Made by a program: the position numbers and the translations under genes. Under the pieces are notes generated by a model that was not told the origin of the DNA, ran no database searches, and was given only the letters and a program-made list of their open reading frames with translations. This document shows, piece after piece, positions 1-5,133 of a DNA stretch of 5,133 nucleotides. Origin of the DNA: an uncultured Oscillospiraceae bacterium (GTDB taxonomy: Bacteria > Bacillota > Clostridia > Oscillospirales > Oscillospiraceae). Position 1 is the stretch's first letter. Each line of letters starts with the position of its first letter. Location of the stretch: the NCBI GenBank assembly GCA_934668605.1, contig CAKUNY010000150.1:1-5133 (forward strand). The letters run 5' to 3'.

Positions 1-318
1 AGAAGAAATAAGACCCTGAAGCTCGCAAAGTCCTACTGGGGTTCCAAGTCCCGTCACTTTAAGATGGCCAAGCAGGCTGTTGCAAAGTCCGGCGTTTACG
101 CTTACGTTGGCCGTAAGCTGAAGAAGAGAGAGTTCCGTCAGCTGTGGATCTCCCGTATTTCCGCGGCCGTCGCTCCCTACGGCATCAACTACTCCCGCTT
201 CATGAACGGTCTGAAGAAGTCCGGCATCGAGATGAACCGCAAGGCTCTGTCCGAGCTGGCCATCGCCGACGCAGAGGCCTTCAAGGTTCTCGTCGAGACT
301 GCAAAGAAAGCGCTCTAA
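1..318 (+). CDS. rplT: 50S ribosomal protein L20, 5' end cut by window
   Basis: L20 binds 23S rRNA early in assembly of the large ribosomal subunit; in many bacteria it also represses its own infC-rpmI-rplT operon. Frame 1 is open from the first base and gives 105 residues before a TAA stop. The visible protein starts at RRNKTLKLAKSYWGSKSRHF, which aligns with about residue 13 of the usual 117-119 residue family, so only about a dozen N-terminal residues are missing. The basic long-helix segment (YVGRKLKKREFRQLWISRI) and the globular part (INYSRFMNGLKKSGIEMNRKALSELA) are both typical. The ATG at 64 is internal, not the start. infC and rpmI would be expected just upstream, outside the window. 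A strong terminator follows 10 bases after the stop, so rplT is the last gene of its transcript. Confidence 0.97.
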   Translation, partial: RRNKTLKLAKSYWGSKSRHFKMAKQAVAKSGVYAYVGRKLKKREFRQLWISRISAAVAPYGINYSRFMNGLKKSGIEMNRKALSELAIADAEAFKVLVETAKKAL

Positions 319-328
319 TCGAAAAACG

Positions 329-359
329 AAAGGCCACGACCTCAGGTCGTGGCCTTTTT
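329..359 (+). terminator. Intrinsic terminator of rplT, probably bidirectional
   Basis: A perfect 12-base inverted repeat (AGGCCACGACCT at 331-342, AGGTCGTGGCCT at 344-355) is followed by a T run at 355-359. On the other strand the same stem is followed by TTTCGTTTTT, so it can also stop transcripts arriving from tatD on the minus strand. The innermost pairs will open to form a small loop. This is a textbook rho-independent terminator, and shared use by convergent genes is the natural reading. Confidence 0.93.
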
Positions 360-551
360 GCGTCCTTTCGGAAATCTTCCGGAAGGTGCGTTACGGATTC
401 TTCGGGAATCTTCCAAATTATTCGCAGGGGTCGATGCCCACATCGACCCGGCAGAATGCACCGTTTTCACAGAAATCTTCGGCAAATTCGATGGCACCCA
501 ACGGGGCGATGTGCTCAATCGCCCCCTACGCAGAGCCGGAGGTTTTTCCGG
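360..551. other. Convergent intergenic stretch with several short inverted repeats
   Basis: No convincing gene lies between the rplT terminator and the tatD stop. The stretch holds a series of short inverted repeats: CTTCCGGAAG (376-385), GATTC/GAATC (396-410), GGGTCGATG/CATCGACCC with a four-base loop (428-449) and GGGGCGAT/ATCGCCCC with a seven-base loop (503-525). On the minus strand these would lie in the 3' untranslated tail of the tatD message, before the terminator at 329-359. A 35-codon open stretch on the minus strand (525 down to 418, stop TAA) reads like plausible protein, with three Cys, but it has no credible start or ribosome binding site and is not called as a gene. Confidence 0.5.
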
Positions 552-553
552 CT
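534..553 (-). terminator. Hairpin at the tatD stop codon, weak or non-terminating
   Basis: On the minus strand AGCCGGA and TCCGGCT pair perfectly around a six-base loop, and the stem overlaps the tatD TAG codon. No T run follows on the minus strand, so it is not a standard intrinsic terminator. It may protect the 3' end of the message or simply be incidental. Confidence 0.35.
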
Positions 554-1322
554 ACGTGGATTCTTCGATGCGGAAGAGCCTTCTTGCGTTTTCGCTGGTT
601 GCCCGGCCTGCCTGTTCGGGGGTAAGGCCGCGCAGCTGCGCGATTTTTGCCGCGACGAAGGGCACGAGCGACGGGTCGTTGCGCTGCCCGCGATAGGGCT
701 CGGGCGCCATATACGGGCAGTCGGTTTCGATCAAGATCCGCTCTAACGGGATGTTCTCCGCGACCTGGACGGCCTTGCGCGCGTTTTTGAACGTCACAAC
801 GCCGGTAAAGCCGATGTACCAGCCGCGCTTTACGAGCTCTTTTGCCATTTCGAGGCTTCCCGAGTAGCAGTGGAACACGCCCGTGACGTCCGGGAACTCG
901 TCTACGATCTTCATGCCGTCCTCGTGCGCCTCGCGCTCATGGACAACGACGGGAAGACGCAGCTCCTGCGCCAGCGCCATCTGCATCCGAAACGCCGTCT
1001 TTTGTACCTCGCGCGGCACGTCCTCGTAGTGATAGTCGAGCCCGATCTCCCCGATGGCCTTCACGCGGGGATGTTTGCACAGCTCGCGGTAGACCGAGAT
1101 GCGCGATGCGTCCACATGGTCCGCGTCGTCCGGGTGGCTGCCGACCGCCGCCCAAATCCAGGGGAAGCTTTCCGCCAGACGCACGGAATTTTCAGATGAC
1201 GGCAGATCGCAGCCGATGTTCATCATCGCCGTTACGCCATTTTCTTTCATGCGCGCGAGAATCTCGTCGAAATCGGTCTTGAATCGCGCGTCGTCCAGAT
1301 GCGCGTGGGAATCAAAATACAT
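552..1322 (-). CDS. tatD: TatD family metal-dependent hydrolase / DNase
   Basis: TatD proteins are cytoplasmic TIM-barrel metallohydrolases, with 3'-5' exonuclease activity shown for E. coli TatD; the role in this organism is inferred. With the chosen start the protein is 256 residues, normal for the family. The metal ligands expected in the amidohydrolase fold are all visible: the HAH pair (H6, H8) in DSHAHLDD, E92 in GEIGLDYH, H128 in PVVVHER, H151 in FHCYSG and D201 in ETDCPYMAP. The start at 1322 is preferred because AAGGAG lies 6 bases upstream; an in-frame ATG at 1340 would add MKKESN but has no ribosome binding site and overlaps mnmG. The gene begins one base after the mnmG stop, so the two are cotranscribed and probably translationally coupled. 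Nothing looks truncated. Confidence 0.95.
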   Translation of the reverse strand: MYFDSHAHLDDARFKTDFDEILARMKENGVTAMMNIGCDLPSSENSVRLAESFPWIWAAVGSHPDDADHVDASRISVYRELCKHPRVKAIGEIGLDYHYEDVPREVQKTAFRMQMALAQELRLPVVVHEREAHEDGMKIVDEFPDVTGVFHCYSGSLEMAKELVKRGWYIGFTGVVTFKNARKAVQVAENIPLERILIETDCPYMAPEPYRGQRNDPSLVPFVAAKIAQLRGLTPEQAGRATSENARRLFRIEEST

Positions 1323-1323
1323 A

Positions 1324-3201
1324 TTACTCTCCTTTTTCATGCTGCGACAGCCAGATGAGAAGCACCGCGATATCGCTCGGTGAGACGCCCGAAATGCGCC
1401 CGGCCTGCCCGATGGAAAGGGGGCGAATCTCGTTTAGCTTCTGCCGCGCCTCAACGCGAAGGCCGGTGATGGACAGATAGTCGATATCCTCCGGAAGAAG
1501 CCGCCCCTCCTCGCGCGCAAGCTCCGCGACCTGCCGCTGCTGGCGCTCCAAATAGCCCGCGTACTTCATCTGGATCTCGACCGCCTCGCGCACCGCATGC
1601 GAAAGCGCCGGGCGCTCGGGATCAAACGGCGCAAGATCGTCATAACCGATCTGCGGTCTGCGCAGAAGATCGGAAAGCCGCGCCGAGCCCTTGACGGGTG
1701 CGGTATCGTGCGCGGCGAGCATTTCATTCAGCGCCTCGCTCTCAGAAACGCCGGTCGCCTCCAGCCGCTTTTTTTCGCGCTCGACCGTCCGGTATTTTTC
1801 CAGAACCGCCTCGTATTGCGCGTCTGAAATCAAGCCGATCCGGTGGCCGATGGGGCAAAGGCGCTGGTCGGCGTTGTCCTGCCGGTGCAAAAGCCGGTAT
1901 TCCGAGCGCGAGGTCATGATCCGGTACGGCTCGTTCGTGCCCTTGGTGACGAGGTCGTCAATGAGCGTCCCAATATAGCCGTCCATGCGCTTTAAGATCA
2001 TCGGCTCCTCGCCCTTGATCTTGAGCGCCGCGTTCACGCCCGCAACGAAGCCCTGCACCGCCGCCTCCTCATAGCCCGAAGAGCCGTTAAACTGCCCCGC
2101 GCCGTAGAGTCCGGGGATCTTTTTGCTCTCCAGCGTCGGAAGAAGCTCCGTCGGGTCGATGCAGTCGTATTCGATCGCGTACGCCGGGCGCATGATCTCC
2201 GCGTGCTCGAGCCCCGCGATCGTGTGCACCATCGCGACCTGCACATCCTCGGGAAGGCTGGAAGAAAGCCCCTGAATGTACAGTTCATCCGTCCCGAGTC
2301 CGCACGGCTCCACAAAGAGCTGGTGGCGCGGCTTTTCCGGGAAGCGGTCGATCTTCGTCTCGATCGACGGGCAGTACCGGGGGCCGACCGATTCGATCAT
2401 GCCGTTAAAAAGCGGCGAGCGCGCGAAGTTCTCCCGGATGATCCGGTGCGTTTCCTCGTTCGTGTAGGTAAGATAACAGACGGCCTGATTTTTGACTTCT
2501 TCCGTTGTGGAAAATGAGAACGGCTCCGGGTGCTCGTCTCCCGGCTGAAGCTCCATTTTGGAGACGTCCACCGAGCGGCGATTGACGCGCGGGGGCGTTC
2601 CGGTCTTAAACCGCCGCATGCGAAGGCCGAAGGCTTTCAGGCAGTCGGTGAGCAGAATGCCCGCCTGCATGCCGTCGGGGCCGGATGTATACGCGCAGTC
2701 GCCCGTAATGACCCGCGCATCTAAATACGTGCCGGAGGCGATCACGACGGCCTTCACGTCATACACCGCGCCAAGCCTTGTGGTCACGCTGGAAACGTGC
2801 CCGTCCGTCAGACCGATGGATACGACCATCGCCTGCTTGAGGTCCAGGTTTTCCTGCCGCTCGAGCGTATGCTTCATGTCCTCCTGGTATTTCCGCCGGT
2901 CGGCCTGCGCACGAAGCGAGTGTACCGCGGGGCCTTTTCCGAGGTTCAGCATCCGGTACTGGATGCAGCAGCGGTCTGCCGCCTTGGCCATTTCGCCGCC
3001 CAGCGCGTCGAGCTCGCGAACCAAATGCCCCTTTCCCGTGCCGCCGATGGCGGGGTTGCAGGGCATGTTGCCGACTGCGTCGAGGTTGATCGTAAAGACG
3101 ACGGTAGAAAGACCCATCCGCGCGCACGCTAACCCCGCTTCGATCCCCGCGTGTCCCGCGCCGATCACGGCCACATCATAGCTTCCGGCCGCGTAATTCA
3201 T
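1324..3201 (-). CDS. mnmG: tRNA uridine-5-carboxymethylaminomethyl modification enzyme, FAD subunit
   Basis: MnmG (GidA) works with the GTPase MnmE in the cytoplasm to add a carboxymethylaminomethyl (or aminomethyl) group at C5 of the wobble uridine in certain tRNAs, using FAD, NADH and a folate one-carbon donor. The 625-residue product matches the family (E. coli 629). Visible landmarks are the Rossmann FAD-binding loop [10 protein letters not shown] (12-21), [12 protein letters not shown] with the conserved C48, KTGTPPR (199-205), GPRYCPSIE with C277, [11 protein letters not shown] near 372-381, and the C-terminal MnmE/tRNA-contacting helical domain ending [26 protein letters not shown] 3201 is preferred to ATGs at 3207 and 3216 because GGAGG sits 8 bases upstream of it. 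It is the first gene of an operon with tatD. mnmE and rsmG, its common neighbours, are not adjacent. Confidence 0.98.
   Translation of the reverse strand: MNYAAGSYDVAVIGAGHAGIEAGLACARMGLSTVVFTINLDAVGNMPCNPAIGGTGKGHLVRELDALGGEMAKAADRCCIQYRMLNLGKGPAVHSLRAQADRRKYQEDMKHTLERQENLDLKQAMVVSIGLTDGHVSSVTTRLGAVYDVKAVVIASGTYLDARVITGDCAYTSGPDGMQAGILLTDCLKAFGLRMRRFKTGTPPRVNRRSVDVSKMELQPGDEHPEPFSFSTTEEVKNQAVCYLTYTNEETHRIIRENFARSPLFNGMIESVGPRYCPSIETKIDRFPEKPRHQLFVEPCGLGTDELYIQGLSSSLPEDVQVAMVHTIAGLEHAEIMRPAYAIEYDCIDPTELLPTLESKKIPGLYGAGQFNGSSGYEEAAVQGFVAGVNAALKIKGEEPMILKRMDGYIGTLIDDLVTKGTNEPYRIMTSRSEYRLLHRQDNADQRLCPIGHRIGLISDAQYEAVLEKYRTVEREKKRLEATGVSESEALNEMLAAHDTAPVKGSARLSDLLRRPQIGYDDLAPFDPERPALSHAVREAVEIQMKYAGYLERQQRQVAELAREEGRLLPEDIDYLSITGLRVEARQKLNEIRPLSIGQAGRISGVSPSDIAVLLIWLSQHEKGE
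1329..1334 (-). promoter_or_regulatory. Ribosome binding site that fixes the tatD start
   Basis: AAGGAG lies inside the last codons of mnmG, 6 bases before the ATG at 1322. It favours this start over the in-frame ATG at 1340 and implies translational coupling with mnmG. Confidence 0.8.
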
Positions 3202-3209
3202 ATGCATCG

Positions 3210-3214
3210 CCTCC
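3210..3214 (-). promoter_or_regulatory. Ribosome binding site that fixes the mnmG start
   Basis: GGAGG ends 8 bases before the ATG at 3201. The ATG at 3207 would be only 2 bases away and the one at 3216 lies upstream of the site, so both are poor starts. Confidence 0.8.
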
Positions 3215-3231
3215 ATTTCATGTAAGGTATT

Positions 3232-3260
3232 ATTTTACCAAGAGAACGCCGGTTTTGCAA
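3232..3260 (-). promoter_or_regulatory. Sigma-A-type promoter of mnmG-tatD
   Basis: On the minus strand TTGCAA (3255-3260) and TAAAAT (3232-3237) are separated by exactly 17 bases. Transcription would start near 3225, giving a leader of about 25 bases with GGAGG. Position and spacing fit the only gene it could serve. Confidence 0.75.
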
Positions 3261-3285
3261 GGATGCACGCAGGTTTGCGCAGAAA

Positions 3286-3316
3286 AAAACGAAGAGCCCC
3301 CGGTTTCTTCCGTTTT
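3286..3316. terminator. Terminator-like hairpin in a divergent intergenic region
   Basis: AAAACGAAGA (3286-3295) and TCTTCCGTTTT (3306-3316) are inverted copies apart from one extra C, around the loop GCCCCCGGTT. Each strand has a T run after the stem: seven T on the minus strand and four on the plus strand. It resembles a bidirectional intrinsic terminator, although it lies between two divergent genes where none is expected. It could insulate the mnmG promoter, attenuate the downstream plus-strand gene, or be a relic. Confidence 0.45.
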
Positions 3317-3376
3317 CGCGCGCGATCTCGTGTAACATGGGAGGTAGTCTTCCAACCCAAAAAAGGAGGCACGGCG

Positions 3377-3607
3377 ATGGACACGTTTGAAACGGCGCTT
3401 CATCAGGCGGCGGCAAAGCTGCTGGCAGATAACCTGACGCTCACAGAGGAGGCCGCCGGGAAGGTCTGCGCGGAAGCCTCCGTCCGGCTGCTGCAAGAAA
3501 TCTGCAAGCGGGCGCTCGACCCGTCTGTGGAGGATACGCGGGCGCTCGGCGAGGTGCGCGCGCTCTGCACGCAGGCGCAGCTCTTCTTCCGCGAACAGGG
3601 TCTGTAG
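3377..3607 (+). CDS. Small hypothetical helical protein, 76 residues
   Basis: I do not recognise this protein. The start is set by AAGGAGG (3363-3369), 7 bases before the ATG, and the frame runs 76 residues to TAG. The sequence (MDTFETALHQAAAKLLADNL...FFREQGL) is rich in Ala, Leu, Glu and Arg, has only one Pro (in LDPSVED, near residue 49) and should fold as two or three amphipathic helices. It has three Cys (31, 43, 64) without a metal-binding spacing, and no signal peptide or membrane segment, so it is probably cytoplasmic. The same frame is open upstream to 3263 but lacks a ribosome binding site there. The only promoter candidate is a weak TGTAACAT at 3331-3338 with a poor -35. No clear terminator follows. 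It is monocistronic as far as can be seen. Confidence 0.7.
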   Translation: MDTFETALHQAAAKLLADNLTLTEEAAGKVCAEASVRLLQEICKRALDPSVEDTRALGEVRALCTQAQLFFREQGL

Positions 3608-3751
3608 CGCAAAAAACGCACCACTCAGCTCAGGCTCCGGTTGGCGCGGGATTTCTGTTTTTCTGGAAGTTCGTCCAGAAACTGTAATTTTTATAATCAG
3701 TTTGCACCACGATATTCTTAAAAACCATATAAAATCTGCATTTCTGTACAA
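3608..3751. other. AT-rich noncoding spacer with a weak hairpin
   Basis: No gene is supported here. TTTCTGG (3660-3666) and CCAGAAA (3675-3681) form a short hairpin followed, after a few bases, by ATTTTTAT, a weak candidate terminator for the 76-residue gene. The rest becomes AT-rich toward 3751 and may act as an UP-type element for the following promoter. Confidence 0.4.
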
Positions 3752-3779
3752 TTGACACGCTTCGTCCCTGTGCTATAAT
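3752..3779 (+). promoter_or_regulatory. Consensus sigma-A promoter of the cobalamin-riboswitch transcript
   Basis: TTGACA (3752-3757) and TATAAT (3774-3779) match both consensus hexamers exactly and are 16 bases apart. Transcription would start near 3786, shortly before the riboswitch aptamer, leaving a leader of about 350 bases before the chelatase gene. Such a strong promoter suits a gene whose control acts by termination in the leader. Confidence 0.92.
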
Positions 3780-3810
3780 GGGGTCGTCTGAAAAAATATA
3801 GAATTGTAGC

Positions 3811-3960
3811 GTCAGGGTGTCCGCCGCTTTTGCGGCGGGTGAAAAGGGAATCCGGTGCGAATCCGGAATGATGCAGTCACTGTGTACGGGAGCGGTCTTG
3901 CAGAACCACTGGGAAACCGGGAAGGGCAGGACCGCGATGATGGAAGTCAGGAGACCTGCC
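3811..3960 (+). promoter_or_regulatory. Cobalamin riboswitch aptamer
   Basis: This leader RNA element binds a B12 form and lowers expression of the downstream gene. Visible landmarks, in order, are a closing stem with CAGG (3813-3816) against CCTG (3955-3958); a GC hairpin CCGCCGC-TTTT-GCGGCGG (3821-3838); the conserved core GGGAATCCGGTGCGAATCCGG (split here as 3846-3854 and 3855-3866); GCAGTCACTGT (3873-3883); a stem GCGGTC/GACCGC (3892-3897 with 3930-3935) enclosing CCACTGG and GGGAAGG; and the B12 box GAAGTCAGGAGACCTGCC (3943-3960). The ligand form (adenosyl- or another cobalamin) cannot be told by eye. It lies between a consensus promoter and an intrinsic terminator ahead of cbiK, consistent with transcriptional control. 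Confidence 0.96.
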
Positions 3961-4063
3961 TTGGCGTGGAATCTCAAATCCGCTGCCTACGGGTTGACCT
4001 TCCTGCAAATTTGTAGCGCGCCACGGCTCTCGCTGCGGCGCAGCAGATGATACGGTTAGGGAG

Positions 4064-4090
4064 AACGGCTGCGGAAACGCGGCCGTTTTT
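4064..4090 (+). terminator. Riboswitch expression-platform terminator
   Basis: ACGGCTGCG (4065-4073) and CGCGGCCGT (4078-4086) form a 9-pair stem, with one G-U pair, closed by a GAAA tetraloop and followed by TTTTT (4086-4090) and more T-rich sequence. It lies about 105 bases after the aptamer and 43 before the cbiK start, where B12-bound RNA should end transcription. An upstream CGCAGC (4039-4044) can pair with the 5' arm and serve as antiterminator. Confidence 0.9.
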
Positions 4091-4132
4091 ATATTTCTTT
4101 CAGAACATTTTCGAAAAGAGGTATGACCCCAA

Positions 4133-5133
4133 ATGAAAAAGCTTCTCGCACTTCTGCTCGCGGCTGTGATGCTGCTGAGCGTGCTCTCTGCCTGCTCGAG
4201 CAGCGCGGACGCACCCGCCGACACCCAGCCGGCAGAAACCGAAACCACCGAACCGACCCCCGAAGAAGCCACGGAAGAAACCAAGGAAGAAGAGACCGCC
4301 GCGGAAGAGCCCTCGCAGGAGGAGCTCGACCAGGCTGCTGCCGATGAGGTTGCCGCTATGATCGACGCTATCTATGTCCAGACCCGCACCGATGAGACCG
4401 ACGCCCAGTGCGAAGCCGCAAAGGCCGCGTGGGACGCTCTGACCGACGAACAGAAGGCGCTCGTTGAAGGCGAAGAGGCCAGCCCCGACTACTTTGGTCT
4501 CGACACCGGCGACGCTTCCAAGGACGACCCCAGAAATCAGGACGAGATCGGCGAAAACGAACTGCTCGTCGTCTCCTTCGGCACGTCCTATAACGACAGC
4601 CGCGTAGCCGACATCAAGGGCATTGAAGATGCGCTGCAGGAAGCGAACCCCGACTGGTCCGTCCGCCGCGCCTTCACCGCGCAGATCATCATCAACCACA
4701 TCCAGGCCCGTGACGGCGAAAAGATCGACAACATGGATCAGGCGCTCGAGCGTGCGGTCGCAAACGGCGTGAAGAACCTCGTCGTCCAGCCGACCCACCT
4801 GATGCACGGCGCGGAATATGACGAGATGTGCGAGGCGATCGACGCCTACCGCGACAAGTTCGAGTCTGTTTCCATCGCAGAGCCGATGCTCGGCGAGGTC
4901 GGCTCGGACGCTACCGTCATCAACGCCGACAAGGAAGCCGTCGCCAAGGCCATCACGGCTGCCGCCGTTGCAGACGCGGGCTTTGAGAGCCTCGACGCCG
5001 CCAAGGAAGCGGGCACCGCGTTCGTCTTCATGGGTCACGGCACCGCGCACGTCGCGAAGGTCACCTACAGCCAGATGAGCACGCAGATGCAGACGCTCGG
5101 CTATGAGAACGTCTTCATCGGCACCGTCGAGGG
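4133..5133 (+). CDS. cbiK: Lipoprotein CbiK-type sirohydrochlorin cobaltochelatase, 3' end cut by window
   Basis: CbiK inserts Co2+ into sirohydrochlorin in anaerobic B12 synthesis. The open frame gives 333 residues and runs off the window. Residues 1-21 are a lipoprotein signal (KK, hydrophobic core, lipobox LSAC, lipidated C21). A Thr/Pro/Glu-rich acidic linker spans about 22-62, then a helical module about 63-113 containing WDALTDEQKALV, a motif common in clostridial surface proteins. The chelatase domain starts near 142: ELLVVSFGTSYNDS (143-156), RRAFTAQIIINHI (178-190), QPTHLMHGAEYDE (219-231) and FMGHGTAH (299-306), where H302 matches the metal-binding His145 of Salmonella CbiK; the second ligand His lies beyond the window. 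AAGAGG is 11 bases before the ATG, rather far; the ATG at 4123 is in another frame. A cobalamin riboswitch controls it. Extracytoplasmic CbiK exists in Desulfovibrio; a role in cobalt or tetrapyrrole capture is inference. Confidence 0.93.
   Translation, partial: MKKLLALLLAAVMLLSVLSACSSSADAPADTQPAETETTEPTPEEATEETKEEETAAEEPSQEELDQAAADEVAAMIDAIYVQTRTDETDAQCEAAKAAWDALTDEQKALVEGEEASPDYFGLDTGDASKDDPRNQDEIGENELLVVSFGTSYNDSRVADIKGIEDALQEANPDWSVRRAFTAQIIINHIQARDGEKIDNMDQALERAVANGVKNLVVQPTHLMHGAEYDEMCEAIDAYRDKFESVSIAEPMLGEVGSDATVINADKEAVAKAITAAAVADAGFESLDAAKEAGTAFVFMGHGTAHVAKVTYSQMSTQMQTLGYENVFIGTVE

Noticed and set aside
64..318. ATG at 64 as a short separate gene
   Set aside because: The frame is open to the window edge, and the upstream residues match the L20 N-terminal region, so this Met is internal.
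144..746. 200-codon plus-strand open frame spanning the rplT end, terminator and tatD 3' end
   Set aside because: It reads through a strong terminator and two genes in other frames, with an Arg-rich shadow-type composition.
1323..1340. Earlier ATG for tatD adding MKKESN
   Set aside because: There is no Shine-Dalgarno upstream, while AAGGAG is ideally placed for the ATG at 1322, where family similarity begins.
3230..3751. 173-codon open frame on the minus strand opposite the 76-residue gene
   Set aside because: It crosses the intergenic hairpin and overlaps the mnmG promoter, has no good ribosome binding site, and its middle is antisense to a better-supported gene.
3817..4050. 77-codon open frame inside the cobalamin riboswitch
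   Set aside because: The sequence is explained by conserved aptamer elements, and no ribosome binding site precedes the ATG.
4123..4347. ATG at 4123 opening a 74-codon frame
   Set aside because: It touches the ribosome binding site directly (one-base spacing), and its Arg-rich product is a shadow of the lipoprotein frame.
4100..5050. 316-codon open frame on the minus strand opposite cbiK
   Set aside because: It is the mirror of a clearly coding frame with a known domain; its Gly/Val/Leu/Arg-rich product has no recognisable motif and it runs back across the cbiK start into the leader.

Overview
The window is bacterial chromosome with GC-rich, tightly packed genes, clean Shine-Dalgarno sites and sigma-A-type promoters. 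The lipoprotein signal, the cobalamin riboswitch with an intrinsic terminator, and the helical 'DALTDEQKALV' module all fit a high-GC gut Clostridia species (Oscillospiraceae-like). That placement is inference from protein flavour and architecture; no 16S or other decisive marker is present.

Layout: (1) 1-318, + strand: the end of rplT (ribosomal protein L20), closed by a strong, probably bidirectional terminator. (2) 319-551: a convergent intergenic stretch with several short inverted repeats and no convincing gene. (3) 552-3201, - strand: mnmG (tRNA wobble-uridine modification) followed after one base by tatD (metal-dependent nuclease/hydrolase), a two-gene operon read from a near-consensus promoter at 3232-3260. 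(4) 3217-3376: a divergent intergenic region holding that promoter and a terminator-like hairpin. (5) 3377-3607, + strand: a 76-residue helical protein I do not recognise. (6) 3608-4132: an AT-rich spacer, a consensus promoter, a full cobalamin riboswitch aptamer and an intrinsic terminator forming its expression platform. (7) 4133 to the window end, + strand: a lipoprotein-anchored, CbiK-type cobalt chelatase, cut by the window edge.

The left part is housekeeping (translation, tRNA modification, nucleic-acid maintenance). The right part is a cobalamin-feedback module: the vitamin, sensed by the leader RNA, should stop transcription of a chelatase-family protein displayed outside the membrane. 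This is the most interesting part because a cobaltochelatase normally works on a cytoplasmic B12 intermediate. No tRNA, rRNA, CRISPR array, insertion sequence or phage feature was seen.
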